Below, one piece after another: positions 11,487-20,665 of a DNA stretch of 64,000 bases; position 1 is the stretch's first letter; every line of letters begins with the position of its first letter. The notes beneath the pieces are model-generated. The model was not told the DNA's origin and searched no databases. It saw only the letters and a list, made by a program, of their open reading frames with translations. Source of the DNA: Pannonibacter carbonis (GTDB lineage: Bacteria > Pseudomonadota > Alphaproteobacteria > Rhizobiales > Stappiaceae); NCBI RefSeq assembly GCF_003012935.1, contig NZ_PUDR01000003.1, positions 62,001 through 126,000 of the forward strand, in the 5' to 3' direction. Position numbers and translations under genes: made by a program.

Positions 11487-12410
11487 ATGCGGCTTGAGGA
11501 CTTGCGCTTTTTCGTGAGGGCGGCGGCCCTTGGCAGCCTGTCGGCGGCCGGCCGCGAGATCGGTCTGTCCCCGTCCGCGGCAAGCTCCCGTCTGGCGGCG
11601 TTGGAGCGGGATGTCGGCACCCAGCTTGTTCTCAGGACCACCCGCCGGATCCAGGCGACGGACGCGGGCGAATTGCTGCTGCGCAACGCCGGCGATGCGC
11701 TGGATCTTCTCGACGGGGCCTTGCGCGAAATGGAGGAGGGGGCCGAGACACCGCGTGGCACCTTGCGCATGTCCCTCAACATGTTCTTCGGACGCAAGCA
11801 CGTGCTGCCCTATCTGGCCGAGTTTCGCGACCTCTATCCGGACCTCAGGCTGCATCTCGATTTTTCGGACCGGATCGTCGATCTCGTTGCCGAGGGATAT
11901 GATCTGGCCTTGCGCGGCGCGCCGCTGGCAGATTCCAGCCTCATCGCCCGCCGCCTTGCCGGTAATCCCCGGGTGCTCTGTGCGTCGCCCGCCTATATCG
12001 CAAGACGCGGCGCGCCCCGGTCGCCAATGGAGCTGAAGGACCATGACTGTCTGAGTTTTCGCTCGATGCCGGTCTGGTATTTCGAGGGGCCACACGGCGA
12101 GATCGCGCATCCGGTCGAGGCCTCGATCAGCGGCGACAATGGCGACTTTGCCTATGATGCCGCCCGCCTCGGCCTTGGTCTGGCCATCAAGTCGCTGGCC
12201 CATGTCTGGGACGACCTGCGCGACGGGCATCTGGTCGCGGTCATGCCGGATTATCCGGTGACCCGCGTTGGCGCCATCTGGGCTGTCGCGCCTCCGGGCC
12301 GCTCCATGGCGCTGAAGGCCCGTGTTCTCGTTGACTTCCTGCGCGCCAAGTATGGCAGCCCCGCGTATTGGGAGGCCGATCACCGGATCCTTGGAGCAAC
12401 GGCCGCCTGA
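11487..12410 (+). CDS. LysR-family transcriptional regulator
   Basis: A 307-residue LTTR. The HTH covers residues 1-60 (FFVRAAALGSLSAAGREIGLSPSAASSRLAALE) and the periplasmic-binding-like effector domain follows, with LDFSDRIVDLVAEGYDLALR typical of the DsdC/YafC-CrgA group. The ATG at 11487 gives the canonical N-terminus; a longer upstream frame is not needed. No enzyme gene is clearly paired with it apart from the possible small gene in divergent orientation, so its target is unknown. Confidence 0.87.
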   Translation: MRLEDLRFFVRAAALGSLSAAGREIGLSPSAASSRLAALERDVGTQLVLRTTRRIQATDAGELLLRNAGDALDLLDGALREMEEGAETPRGTLRMSLNMFFGRKHVLPYLAEFRDLYPDLRLHLDFSDRIVDLVAEGYDLALRGAPLADSSLIARRLAGNPRVLCASPAYIARRGAPRSPMELKDHDCLSFRSMPVWYFEGPHGEIAHPVEASISGDNGDFAYDAARLGLGLAIKSLAHVWDDLRDGHLVAVMPDYPVTRVGAIWAVAPPGRSMALKARVLVDFLRAKYGSPAYWEADHRILGATAA

Positions 12411-12502
12411 GGCAAATAGAGGGTTCAGTTGCGGGCGCAAAGGCACTAAGAGTGAACCGGACTGTGGCCCCACGGGCCGCCCTCTGATCAACGGGAACAC
12501 CC

Positions 12503-13207
12503 ATGTCGCTTGTCGATTCCGTCACCAAGGCCTTTGTGCCGATCCACCGCGAAGGCTGGCCCTTCATTGCCATCGCGCTTGCCGCGACGCTGATCCTCGG
12601 CTGGTTCATCGAGCCGCTGTTCTGGATCGGCCTCTTCCTCACCGGCTGGGTCTGTTACTTCTTCCGCGATCCGCAGCGCGTCACCCCGGTGCAGGACGGT
12701 CTCGTCATTTCCCCGGCGGACGGCATCGTCAGCCAGGTCGGCCCCTGCCGCCCGCCGCTGGAGCTGGACCTTGGCGCCGAACCGATGATGCGCATTTCCG
12801 TGTTCATGAACGTGTTCAACTGCCATGTGAACCGCGCCCCGGTCAGCGGCCGCATCACCCGCGTTGCCTACAAGCCGGGCAAGTTCATCAATGCCGAACT
12901 GGACAAGGCCTCCGAGGACAACGAGCGCAACGGCCTCGTCATCGAGCATGGCGACACCCGCATCGGCGTCGTCCAGATCGCCGGCCTCGTCGCCCGCCGC
13001 ATCGTCTGTTTCGTCCGGGAGGGCGAGAGCATTGCCGCCGGCGAGCGTTTCGGCCTCATCCGCTTCGGCTCCCGCCTCGACATCTACATGCCGATGGGCA
13101 CCGTGCCCAAGGTCGCCCTTGGCCAGACCATGATCGCCGGTGAGACGGTTCTGGCCGATCTGACCGCAACGGCCGGAACTGCCCAGCCGCTGACCCGGGT
13201 CAACTGA
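12503..13207 (+). CDS. psd: Phosphatidylserine decarboxylase proenzyme
   Basis: Forms phosphatidylethanolamine from phosphatidylserine at the inner membrane. A 234-residue short (PSD-A type) proenzyme; the autocleavage site is Gly189-Ser190 in RFGSRLD, which makes the pyruvoyl group. An N-terminal hydrophobic hairpin (residues 17-50) anchors it. Followed 29 bp later by pssA, the preceding step in the pathway, so the two form an operon. Confidence 0.95.
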   Translation: MSLVDSVTKAFVPIHREGWPFIAIALAATLILGWFIEPLFWIGLFLTGWVCYFFRDPQRVTPVQDGLVISPADGIVSQVGPCRPPLELDLGAEPMMRISVFMNVFNCHVNRAPVSGRITRVAYKPGKFINAELDKASEDNERNGLVIEHGDTRIGVVQIAGLVARRIVCFVREGESIAAGERFGLIRFGSRLDIYMPMGTVPKVALGQTMIAGETVLADLTATAGTAQPLTRVN

Positions 13208-13236
13208 GGCCCGCGACGAGAAGGAACACGGAAGGG

Positions 13237-14148
13237 ATGAGCGTGACCCCGCCCTTTGCCAGCTTTGATCCCGGCGATGACAATGGCGGCGGCCGCCGCC
13301 CTGGCCGGTTTTCCAGGGTTCCGCTGCGCCTGATCCTGCCCAATCTGGTGACCCTGCTGGCGCTGTGCTCGGGCCTGACCGGCATCCGCATGGCGTTGGA
13401 AGGGCGGTGGGAGTTTGCCGTCGGCGCGGTGCTTCTGGCTGCCGTGCTCGATGCCCTTGACGGTCGCGTGGCCCGTTTGCTCAAGGGGACATCGAAATTC
13501 GGGGCGGAACTGGATTCCCTCGCCGATTTCGTCAACTTCGGCGTCACCCCGGCCCTGATGCTCTATGTCTGGCTTCTGGGCGAGGTCAAGTCGCTCGGCT
13601 GGATTGCCGCGCTCGCCTATGCCATCTGCGCTGCCCTGCGCCTTGCCCGCTTCAATGCCGCGCTGGATGATCCGGACAAGCCGGCCTGGTCGGTGAATTT
13701 CTTCACCGGCGTACCTGCTCCGGCTGGCGCGCTGACAGTCTTGATGCCGATCTATCTTGAGTTTCTCGGCATCCTGCCGCATTGGACCGAGCTTGCCCCT
13801 TTCGTTGCGCTCTACACGGTCTGCATCGGCCTGCTGATGATCAGCCGCCTGCCGACCTATTCGGGCAAGAAGGTCGGCACGCGCGTTCGCCGCGATCTGG
13901 TGCTGCCGCTGTTCGTGCTGGCGGTGCTGCTGGTCGCCCTGACGGTCAGCTATCCCTATCAGATGCTTGCCCTTGCGACACTTGCCTATCTGGCCTCGAT
14001 TCCGCTTGCCCTGCGCAGCTACCAGGCCCATGTGCGCGCCGAGGCGGGCGGCCATCCCTTGCCCGAACATTCGCCGGACAAGGATGAGGACGACACGCTG
14101 GGCGATGAGGGCTCACCTGAGCCGGCGCCGGAACGCAAGCTGGACTGA
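13237..14148 (+). CDS. pssA: CDP-diacylglycerol-serine O-phosphatidyltransferase
   Basis: Makes phosphatidylserine from CDP-diacylglycerol and serine. The CDP-alcohol phosphatidyltransferase motif DG-x2-AR-x8-G-x3-D-x3-D is seen at about residues 75-98 (DGRVAR to DSLAD). Several membrane helices follow, as expected for the class II (Bacillus/Rhizobium-type) enzyme. It is 303 residues long with an acidic, probably disordered C-terminal tail. Downstream partner of psd. Confidence 0.94.
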   Translation: MSVTPPFASFDPGDDNGGGRRPGRFSRVPLRLILPNLVTLLALCSGLTGIRMALEGRWEFAVGAVLLAAVLDALDGRVARLLKGTSKFGAELDSLADFVNFGVTPALMLYVWLLGEVKSLGWIAALAYAICAALRLARFNAALDDPDKPAWSVNFFTGVPAPAGALTVLMPIYLEFLGILPHWTELAPFVALYTVCIGLLMISRLPTYSGKKVGTRVRRDLVLPLFVLAVLLVALTVSYPYQMLALATLAYLASIPLALRSYQAHVRAEAGGHPLPEHSPDKDEDDTLGDEGSPEPAPERKLD

Positions 14149-14170
14149 CGCTCCGCTCTCAGATCTGTCT

Positions 14171-14208
14171 TCAACAACACCGCCGGATCGCTCCGGCGGT
14201 GTTGTTGA
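14171..14208. terminator. Strong hairpin after pssA
   Basis: A 17-bp perfect stem around a TCGC loop (TCAACAACACCGCCGGA / TCCGGCGGTGTTGTTGA), 23 bp after the pssA stop. No clear U-run follows, but the stability suggests a terminator or RNA 3'-end stabiliser. Its core recurs at 14383-14404. Confidence 0.65.
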
Positions 14209-14223
14209 TGCCAAACCCTCTAT

Positions 14224-14352
14224 CGTCATCCCGGACGCAGCGAAGTGGAGATCCGGGACCGGAGAGTCCAGGTCTCTCGGGGTTAACTCATTGAAATACA
14301 GAGGCTTCGACTCTCCGGTCCCGGCTCGGCGCTGCGCTTGGCCGGGATGACT
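14224..14352. repeat. Palindromic repeat, CGTCATCCCGG family
   Basis: Starts CGTCATCCCGGACGCAGCG and ends as its imperfect reverse complement (GGCGCTGCGCTTGGCCGGGATGAC). Inner arms GGACCGGAGAGTC and GACTCTCCGGTCC flank a 45-bp centre. This type of palindromic intergenic repeat is common in Rhizobiales-like genomes. A related copy sits at 39909-40094. Confidence 0.65.
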
Positions 14353-14382
14353 TCGGTGGGGTCGAGGTTTATCAGCAGTCTG

Positions 14383-14404
14383 ACCGCCGGATCGCTCCGG
14401 CGGT
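14383..14404. terminator. Hairpin after the RND gene, same core as 14171-14208
   Basis: ACCGCCGGA-TCGC-TCCGGCGGT, a 9-bp stem identical to the core of the hairpin after pssA. It lies 19 bp beyond the stop of the minus-strand RND gene, so each convergent operon ends in a copy, with a palindromic repeat between them. Confidence 0.6.
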
Positions 14405-14422
14405 GTTTGTGTCTTGGCAGGA

Positions 14423-17400
14423 TCACTCTGCGGCCAGTGGCAGGTCCATCGGCCGGGTCGCGGGCTCCTTGCGCTCCGGCAGGTTGACCACTGCTGCGGT
14501 CTGCGCAGCCGGGGCTGCAGCTTCATCGGTCACGGCTGCCGGTTTGCTCCGGAGTGTCAGGCGTCGGACGATCCGCTGGAATGTCCGCATCCAGGTGCTG
14601 GGCGCGGCGATCAGCACCGGCACCATCACGAGTGTCAGGATGGTCGAGAAAGCGAGACCCGAGATCACCGCCGTCGACAGTTGCACCCACCAGATCGCGG
14701 TGATCCCGCCGATGGCCGTCACCTGGTCAAAGAAGCTGAAGTTGATCTGCGTCGCCATCGGCACCAGGCCGATGATGGTGGTGATCGTCGTCAGCATGAT
14801 CGGGCGCAGGCGTTGCAGCGACGTCTTCAGGATCGCGTCCAGCGTCGCCATGCCGTCCTCGCGGAAGCGATTGAACGTGTCGAGCAGGATGATGGCGTTG
14901 TTCACCACGATACCTGCCAGCGCCACGATTCCCGTTCCCGTCATGATGATCGAGAACTTCTGCCCCGTGATCCACATGCCCGCCAGCACCCCGAACACCG
15001 ACAGCACCACGGTGAGCAGCGTGATGAATGTCTGGTAGAACGAATTGTACTGGGTGAGCAGGATCAGGAACATCAGGAACAGCGAGGCGACCATTGCCTT
15101 CATGAGGAACTCGCCGCTTTCCTTCTGGTCCTCATCCGCGCCGCGGAACTTCAGCAGCACGCTCTCCGGCCAGGTCTGGGTCTTCAGCCAGGCGTCCAAC
15201 TCCTTCACCTTGTCATCCGGCAGCATGCCGGAGGCCTTGTCGACGGTGGCCTTAAGCATCATCGAATACTGGCCATCACGCCGGGTGATCGACGACACTT
15301 TCTGCGCCGCGGTCCGTTCGACGAAATTCGCCAGCGGCACGAGGCCGAGCGGCGTCTGTAGCCGAAGTTCGTCGAAGCGGTCGAGCGTGCGTTCGCTCTC
15401 CGGCAGGCGGACGCGGATATCCACTTCGTCCTCGCTGTCGCTCGGCCGGTACTTCCCGATCAGCACGCCGTTGGTCACGAGCTGCACCATGCTGCCGACC
15501 GAGGCGATCCCCGCCTGATAACGGCCGGCCTGTTCGCGGTCGATAGCAAGCTGCCATTCGATGCCGGGCAGGGGACGGTCATCCTCCTGGTCGATCAGAG
15601 CGTCCATCTGGTTCATATGCGCCCGGATCCGCGCCACCGTCTCGACGACGGTGGCATAGTCGGTCGAGCGCACCTCCAACTGCACGTCCTTGCCGGTCGG
15701 AGGTCCGCCCTCGATCTTGCGCAGTTCCACCTTGATGCCGGGCAGGGGCGCGGTCCGGTCGCGGATCTCCTGCGAGATCTCGACATAGCTACGCCGGCAG
15801 CAATAGTCCGACAGGTCGAGCTGGATCTCGCCGATCACGTCGGCCGGCTTGCCCTGGATCCCCAGCGCGTTGCCGCCGCCGCCGCCGCCGCCGGGTGCAA
15901 AGGCCGAAGTCACGGCATTCTCGATGCCCGCTGTCGCCAGAACTTCCCGTTCCACATCGGCGACCAGGTCCCGTGCCTCGGCGGCTGACAGGTTACCGCG
16001 TCCCGAGATCAGCACCACGGCCTGTTTCGGCTCCTCGTCAACGAAGAACTCGACACCGGCACTGTTGCTTGAAAAGCCGGTGAAGATCCAGACGCACAGG
16101 ACGACCATGCCGCCAAGCGCCACAAGGGTGCCGAACGGATTGCCGGCCAGGAACTTCAGGCTCCGCACGTAGATCCCGCCAATGCCGCGCACTTCGCGCA
16201 CATCAAAGGCGTGGGATCCTGACAGGATTTCCGCCTGCGCCTTGTCCTCGGCAGCCCGGATGGCGGCGCGGGCCTGCGACCAGCGCACGACGGGACGCAA
16301 CACCAGGAATGACAACCCGCCAGCCAGCAGGAAGGCCGCGCCCGCCAGCGGCAGGGTCAGGTTGCCATCCAGCACAAAGCCGAGAAGGGGCGCCTCGACA
16401 ACCGTCATTGCCGCAAGGCTGGCGAACACCAGCGCAAGCAGAACGGCGGCATGGCGGGAAATGAAATGCGAGATGCTTGCAAAGATGCCGCCGGTCACCG
16501 GAATGAACACCGTCGCGGTCACCAGCGCTGCCGTCAGGACGATGATGACCATGATCGGCAGGTAGCTCATGAACTCACCGGCAACGCCTGGCCACATCAG
16601 CATCGGCAGGAAAGCTGCCAGCGTTGTCGCGGTCGAGGAGATGATCGGCCAGAACATCAGCTTGGCGGCACGGATATAGGCTTCCTTGTCTTCCATGCCC
16701 TCCGCGATCTTGCGGTCGGCGTATTCCACCATCACGATAGCGCCGTCCACCAGCATGCCGACGGTCAGCACAAGGCCGAACATCACCATGATGTTTACGG
16801 TGTATCCAAGCCCGGCCAGCATCAGGAAGCCGACCATGAAGGAAGTCGGGATCGCAAGGCCCACCAGCAGCGCCGAGCGCACACCAAGCGTTGCGATGAT
16901 CAGCACCATCACGAGGAAGATCGCCGTCAGGATCGAGGATTCCAGCGAGCCGAGCACCTCGAAGATGTTGGCCGACTGGTCGAGCATGAAATCGACCCGG
17001 ATCGTCTCGGGCCAGTCCTTCGACGTCTCCTCGACGATCTTGCGCACGGCCGCGTTGTTTTCGATGACGTTGGTGCCGATTCGCTTGGTGATGTTGAGCG
17101 CAATCGCCGGCTGTCCATTGACGCGAGTGTAGGATGTCGCATCCTTGAACGTGCGCCGGATCTCGGCCACATCGCCAAGCGTCACGACGCCCTCACCGAA
17201 CTGCTTCAGCGGCAGCGAATAGACGTCCTCGGCGGTCTCGACGAGGCCCGGGACCTTAACGTTAAACCGGCCAGCGCCACTGTCGATGAAGCCTGCGGGG
17301 ACCAGCTGGTTGTTCTGCGTCAGCGACGTCAGAAGCTCCTGCTGGGTGATGGCATAGGATTCCAGCTTGCGCGTGTCGATCAGGACTTCCAGCAACTCTT

Positions 17401-17938
17401 CCCGGTGCCCGGCAAGATCGGCCGAGCGGACGGTATCGATGGACTCGATCTGGTCCTTCAGCTTGCGCGCATGGGTATAGAGCGTGCGCTCCGGCACATT
17501 GCCCGACAGCGTAACGGTGATCGTCGGGGCGAGGGCGAAGTTGGTTTCGCTGATCGTCGGCTCGTCGGCCTCTGACGGCAGTTTTGCCTTGGCCTGATCC
17601 ACCTTGTCGCGCACATCCGACATGGCCTCGTCCTTGTTGAACGAGATGTCGAACTCGAGCACGATGCCGGCATGGCCTTCGGAGGCGATAGCGGTCAGTT
17701 CCTTCAGCCCATCGAGGCTGCGCAGTTCGGTTTCCATCGGCCGCACGAGCAAGCGCTCTGCATCTTCCGGGGAAATGCCCTGCTGGCTGATCGAGACATA
17801 GAACACCGGCACGTCGATGTCCGGGCTGTCCTCCTTCGGGATGCCGATATAGGTGAAGGTGCCCGCCACGACGAGCGCCATCATCAGCATGAACACCGTC
17901 TTCGGACGGCGCAGGATGGCTTCCAGCATATCGATCAT
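14423..17938 (-). CDS. RND-superfamily efflux pump (AcrB/HAE-like)
   Basis: A 1171-residue proton-driven inner-membrane exporter with the two-fold repeat of six helices plus large periplasmic loops. TM4 reads LTVGMLVDGAIVMVEY: one Asp of the usual Asp-Asp relay pair is kept and the other is Gly. It is longer than AcrB (about 1050), with extra sequence between the halves. A run of seven Gly (codons GGC/GGT) lies in the second periplasmic loop. Its start overlaps the adaptor stop by 4 bp (ATGA). No outer-membrane TolC partner is encoded nearby. Substrate unknown. Confidence 0.92.
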   Translation of the reverse strand: MIDMLEAILRRPKTVFMLMMALVVAGTFTYIGIPKEDSPDIDVPVFYVSISQQGISPEDAERLLVRPMETELRSLDGLKELTAIASEGHAGIVLEFDISFNKDEAMSDVRDKVDQAKAKLPSEADEPTISETNFALAPTITVTLSGNVPERTLYTHARKLKDQIESIDTVRSADLAGHREELLEVLIDTRKLESYAITQQELLTSLTQNNQLVPAGFIDSGAGRFNVKVPGLVETAEDVYSLPLKQFGEGVVTLGDVAEIRRTFKDATSYTRVNGQPAIALNITKRIGTNVIENNAAVRKIVEETSKDWPETIRVDFMLDQSANIFEVLGSLESSILTAIFLVMVLIIATLGVRSALLVGLAIPTSFMVGFLMLAGLGYTVNIMVMFGLVLTVGMLVDGAIVMVEYADRKIAEGMEDKEAYIRAAKLMFWPIISSTATTLAAFLPMLMWPGVAGEFMSYLPIMVIIVLTAALVTATVFIPVTGGIFASISHFISRHAAVLLALVFASLAAMTVVEAPLLGFVLDGNLTLPLAGAAFLLAGGLSFLVLRPVVRWSQARAAIRAAEDKAQAEILSGSHAFDVREVRGIGGIYVRSLKFLAGNPFGTLVALGGMVVLCVWIFTGFSSNSAGVEFFVDEEPKQAVVLISGRGNLSAAEARDLVADVEREVLATAGIENAVTSAFAPGGGGGGGNALGIQGKPADVIGEIQLDLSDYCCRRSYVEISQEIRDRTAPLPGIKVELRKIEGGPPTGKDVQLEVRSTDYATVVETVARIRAHMNQMDALIDQEDDRPLPGIEWQLAIDREQAGRYQAGIASVGSMVQLVTNGVLIGKYRPSDSEDEVDIRVRLPESERTLDRFDELRLQTPLGLVPLANFVERTAAQKVSSITRRDGQYSMMLKATVDKASGMLPDDKVKELDAWLKTQTWPESVLLKFRGADEDQKESGEFLMKAMVASLFLMFLILLTQYNSFYQTFITLLTVVLSVFGVLAGMWITGQKFSIIMTGTGIVALAGIVVNNAIILLDTFNRFREDGMATLDAILKTSLQRLRPIMLTTITTIIGLVPMATQINFSFFDQVTAIGGITAIWWVQLSTAVISGLAFSTILTLVMVPVLIAAPSTWMRTFQRIVRRLTLRSKPAAVTDEAAAPAAQTAAVVNLPERKEPATRPMDLPLAAE

Positions 17939-19038
17939 TGGGCTGCCTCCGCCACTTCGGTCACCGGCTCGACGGTCTGTCCGTCGCCGACGAAGTCCTG
18001 TCCGACGACGATAACCCGAACCACCTCAGGCAACCCGCTGACCCAGACCCCGTCGGACTCGCCGCCAAGGATGGTAACCGGTACGAACTTCGCTGTGTTG
18101 TCTTCCGCAAGGACCCGCAAGCCGACGCGGCCTGCGTCGTTCAGGGTGAGGATGGCCGGCGAGATCTTGTGCGCCTTTTCCGCTCTCAGCGGCAGCCGGG
18201 TCAGCGCTGTGGTGCCGTCGCGGGCAAGACCGTCGGCATTGGGAAACTCGATCTCGACGCGGAATGTGCGTGTGTTCGGGTCAGCCGCCGGCGCGACGTA
18301 GCGCACCTTGCCTTGCGGCGTATGTCCCGTGATCAGGTTCACTTCGGCCGGCATGCCCACCTGGATGAGGCTGATGCTCGCCTCGGAGACCTGGCCAATG
18401 GCAATCATCGGGTCGGTGTCGACAATTGTCCCGCAGGCCGAGCCGATGGAGAGATGGTCGCCGACCTTCGCCATCGGGCTTTCGACCACACCGGAGATTG
18501 GCGCGCGGATGATTGTCCGCTCCAGTTCCAGTTCGGCTTCCCGCAGACGGGCAGTCGCGGCATCAAAGCCTGCCCTTAGGGCAGTCACCCGGTTTTCCGC
18601 CGTAAACCCCTTTGAGCTCAGTTGTGCCGCAGCTTCGAGGTCGATCCGGGCCTGGGTCAACTGGGCCTGGGCTTCCAGCACCCGTGCTTCGCGGGTGCCG
18701 CGATCAAGCACGCAGAGCGGGTCGTCCATGGCGACGACCGTGCCTTCCCTTGCTGGACGTTCGATGATCCGCCCGGTCGTTTCTGCCCGGACTGTGACTT
18801 TTGCATGGGCTTCCGTGATGCCGCGAATGTCCAGTACGTTGATGCGGTCAGTCGCCGTCATCTCCCGCACTTTCACCTTGAAGGGGGCATCCTTGCGGCT
18901 TTCGGGCCGTTCAGCCAGCGGCCGGGCGGCGTTTTCGCCGTCACTGCGGCCACCGACCACGACATCGCCGCTCCACATCCAGAAGCCCACGCCTCCGGCA
19001 AGGAGTGCCGCGAGCACATAAGACATCTTCAGTTTCAT
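17935..19038 (-). CDS. RND efflux periplasmic adaptor (membrane fusion protein)
   Basis: A 367-residue HlyD/AcrA-type adaptor. An N-terminal hydrophobic signal or anchor (residues 5-22, YVLAALLAGGVGFWMW) is followed by split biotinyl-lipoyl and beta-barrel segments with an alpha-hairpin (LEAQAQLTQARIDLEAAAQL). I chose the ATG at 19038; a start at 19071 adds an unlikely leader. It lies 37 bp downstream of padR and is translationally coupled to the RND pump. Confidence 0.9.
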   Translation of the reverse strand: MKLKMSYVLAALLAGGVGFWMWSGDVVVGGRSDGENAARPLAERPESRKDAPFKVKVREMTATDRINVLDIRGITEAHAKVTVRAETTGRIIERPAREGTVVAMDDPLCVLDRGTREARVLEAQAQLTQARIDLEAAAQLSSKGFTAENRVTALRAGFDAATARLREAELELERTIIRAPISGVVESPMAKVGDHLSIGSACGTIVDTDPMIAIGQVSEASISLIQVGMPAEVNLITGHTPQGKVRYVAPAADPNTRTFRVEIEFPNADGLARDGTTALTRLPLRAEKAHKISPAILTLNDAGRVGLRVLAEDNTAKFVPVTILGGESDGVWVSGLPEVVRVIVVGQDFVGDGQTVEPVTEVAEAAQ

Positions 19039-19075
19039 GACCTGTACTCCGTCAAACGGAAGAAAAAACACCGTG

Positions 19076-19633
19076 TCACTCGGCAGCCGCCGTCACCTGA
19101 CACGGTTCTGGTTTGGTCTCGGCGATCTGCTCGAGCTCCGACCGGTTCATTTCGAGAAACTTGAGATTTTGTTCCATGCAGGTGAGGCCGCAATTGATCG
19201 TCCAGCGCGTTGCCGGATGATCGCATTTCTGCGTCATCTCCCGGAGCTGGCTGATTTCGGCGCGGATCTGGTCCATCTGCCGGTCGACGGCCCTGCGCAC
19301 CACAGCCGCCCCGACCAGGTCGGCGCACATGGCCACGAGTAGGAAAGGCGAGCGGAATGTGTCTTCGGCCAGCGGCTCCGACAGGAGTGCCTTCAGTTCG
19401 GCGCGCCCGGTGTCGGTGATTGAGTAGACCTTGCGGGCAGGCTTGCCTTCCTGCGGCTCGTGCCGAACCGTCACAAGCCCCTCGGCGTCAAGCTTGGCAA
19501 GGGTGGGATAGATGGAGCCGAAACCGGCTTCCTCGAAGTAGCTGAATTCCCCCTCTGTCGAAGCCTTGCGGATTTCATATCCGGTGGCATCGCCAAAGTT
19601 GAGGATAGCAAGGCACAATCTACGCACGCTCAT
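19076..19633 (-). CDS. PadR-family transcriptional regulator
   Basis: A 185-residue PadR/Vir-type regulator. The N-terminal winged helix is LAILNFGDATGYEIRK with the family hallmark FGSIYPTLAKLDAEGLV at about residues 37-53; a C-terminal helical dimerisation domain follows. First gene of the efflux operon, so it probably represses its own operon and is released by a pump substrate. Confidence 0.9.
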   Translation of the reverse strand: MSVRRLCLAILNFGDATGYEIRKASTEGEFSYFEEAGFGSIYPTLAKLDAEGLVTVRHEPQEGKPARKVYSITDTGRAELKALLSEPLAEDTFRSPFLLVAMCADLVGAAVVRRAVDRQMDQIRAEISQLREMTQKCDHPATRWTINCGLTCMEQNLKFLEMNRSELEQIAETKPEPCQVTAAAE

Positions 19634-20220
19634 GGTTCCAGTTATGCCCCGTGTTCGGACGTGGCAGGTGTCCCGCCCGCCATCGCCCGTGTCTCGCCTT
19701 TGGTTGCCCTTACGGGCGCGGTTGTCGACCGGACCTGCCGGAATGGACAGGTGCCCTGTCCGACCGGCCCGCTTCGCCTTGGATTAACTCCTGACCTGAG
19801 CCCGTTGCCGCGGTGCTCCGGTCAGGAAGCAACTTGATTTCTGTGTCGATGCATCCCACGTTCTCGGTGGTCAGAAGGATCTTTCCGCCGCTGCAGGTAC
19901 CGGCAATCCGGATCGCGTCTCCTACGCGATAGACCTGATATCGGATCGATATATATCAAAACAATATAGCTCGGTAAAATAAACAGGCCGCGCCCGGCGA
20001 AATTGCTGCGGCTGGCAAGCCCTGCGTCCGTACGGATCCATTTTGCTGTTCTTGCGATGGTTCGCCGCGCCGGTTTCGCCATTTGGCCCATTGCCGAGCT
20101 GTCAAAGCTGGCGCATGCTCGACAGGTGACTTCCGGTTTCCCGCTGGGGTCACGCAAAAACAAGACATCGGCGAACCGGTGTTTCCCTGTGCGACCAGAC
20201 CCGGATCTGGAGGTCCCCTG
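19634..20220. other. 587-bp intergenic region with two palindromes, no supported gene
   Basis: Separates divergent padR and the small membrane protein gene. Two palindromes stand out. One is GGACAGG-TGC-CCTGTCC (19745-19761), about 112 bp before the padR start. The other is GATATATATC (19949-19958), inside a rare A/T-rich patch that could be a promoter. A start-less open frame runs on the minus strand from 19956 to 19710. I do not call a gene there. Confidence 0.55.
19745..19761. promoter_or_regulatory. Palindrome upstream of padR, candidate operator
   Basis: GGACAGG-TGC-CCTGTCC is a perfect 7-bp inverted repeat with a 3-bp centre in the region that must contain the padR operon promoter. It could be a repressor site or simply an RNA hairpin. 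PadR-type sites are usually A/T-rich (ATGT...ACAT), so the link to PadR is weak. Confidence 0.3.
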
Positions 20221-20589
20221 ATGAAGACTGACCTGCCGTTGCTTCAGCGCCATATCGAGCGCGTCCTGCCGGAAAATCCGCTGTTCCGTCTGCTTGCCAT
20301 CAATGGCGCGGTCGGCGTTCTCGTCTCCCTGCTTGTTCTGGTCGGGCTGCTCGTCAGCAATGCGGCCGGCCTGCGCGATCTCATCGTCAATGCCGATGAT
20401 CCGGTTGTCCCGATAGTGCTGCTTGGCTTTGGCCTCATCATCACCTTGGGCTCCGCTGTCATGGGTACCGCGATCATGTCGCTGCCCTCCGACGAGGACA
20501 CGGGCTCCGGTCGCCGGGACCGCATCGAGGGCGAGCTGATCCCGATCCGCGTGCACGCCACCGTGCGCCGCCCGCTGCCTCGCGACTGA
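20221..20589 (+). CDS. Small membrane protein of unknown function
   Basis: A 122-residue protein with two hydrophobic helices (about residues 25-48 and 63-88) and a polar, basic C-terminal tail. The ATG at 20221 follows GGAGGT at good spacing. I recognise no family. It precedes puuE by 76 bp and may share a transcript with it, but a functional link is not evident. Confidence 0.72.
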   Translation: MKTDLPLLQRHIERVLPENPLFRLLAINGAVGVLVSLLVLVGLLVSNAAGLRDLIVNADDPVVPIVLLGFGLIITLGSAVMGTAIMSLPSDEDTGSGRRDRIEGELIPIRVHATVRRPLPRD

Positions 20590-20665
20590 CCCCGCGCATC
20601 TGCGTCTTGCCAAAGCCGCGCGGGTCAGGTTCCATAGCCTGAATTTGCAGAAGGAATTCAGGCGT

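Noticed and set aside
14403-17575. Several plus-strand frames opposite the RND gene
   Set aside because: All are shadows of the RND coding frame, with low-complexity basic or His-rich products.
19822-20613. 263-codon minus-strand frame across the padR upstream region
   Set aside because: Overlaps the supported 20221-20589 gene and changes character along its length; no start signal.
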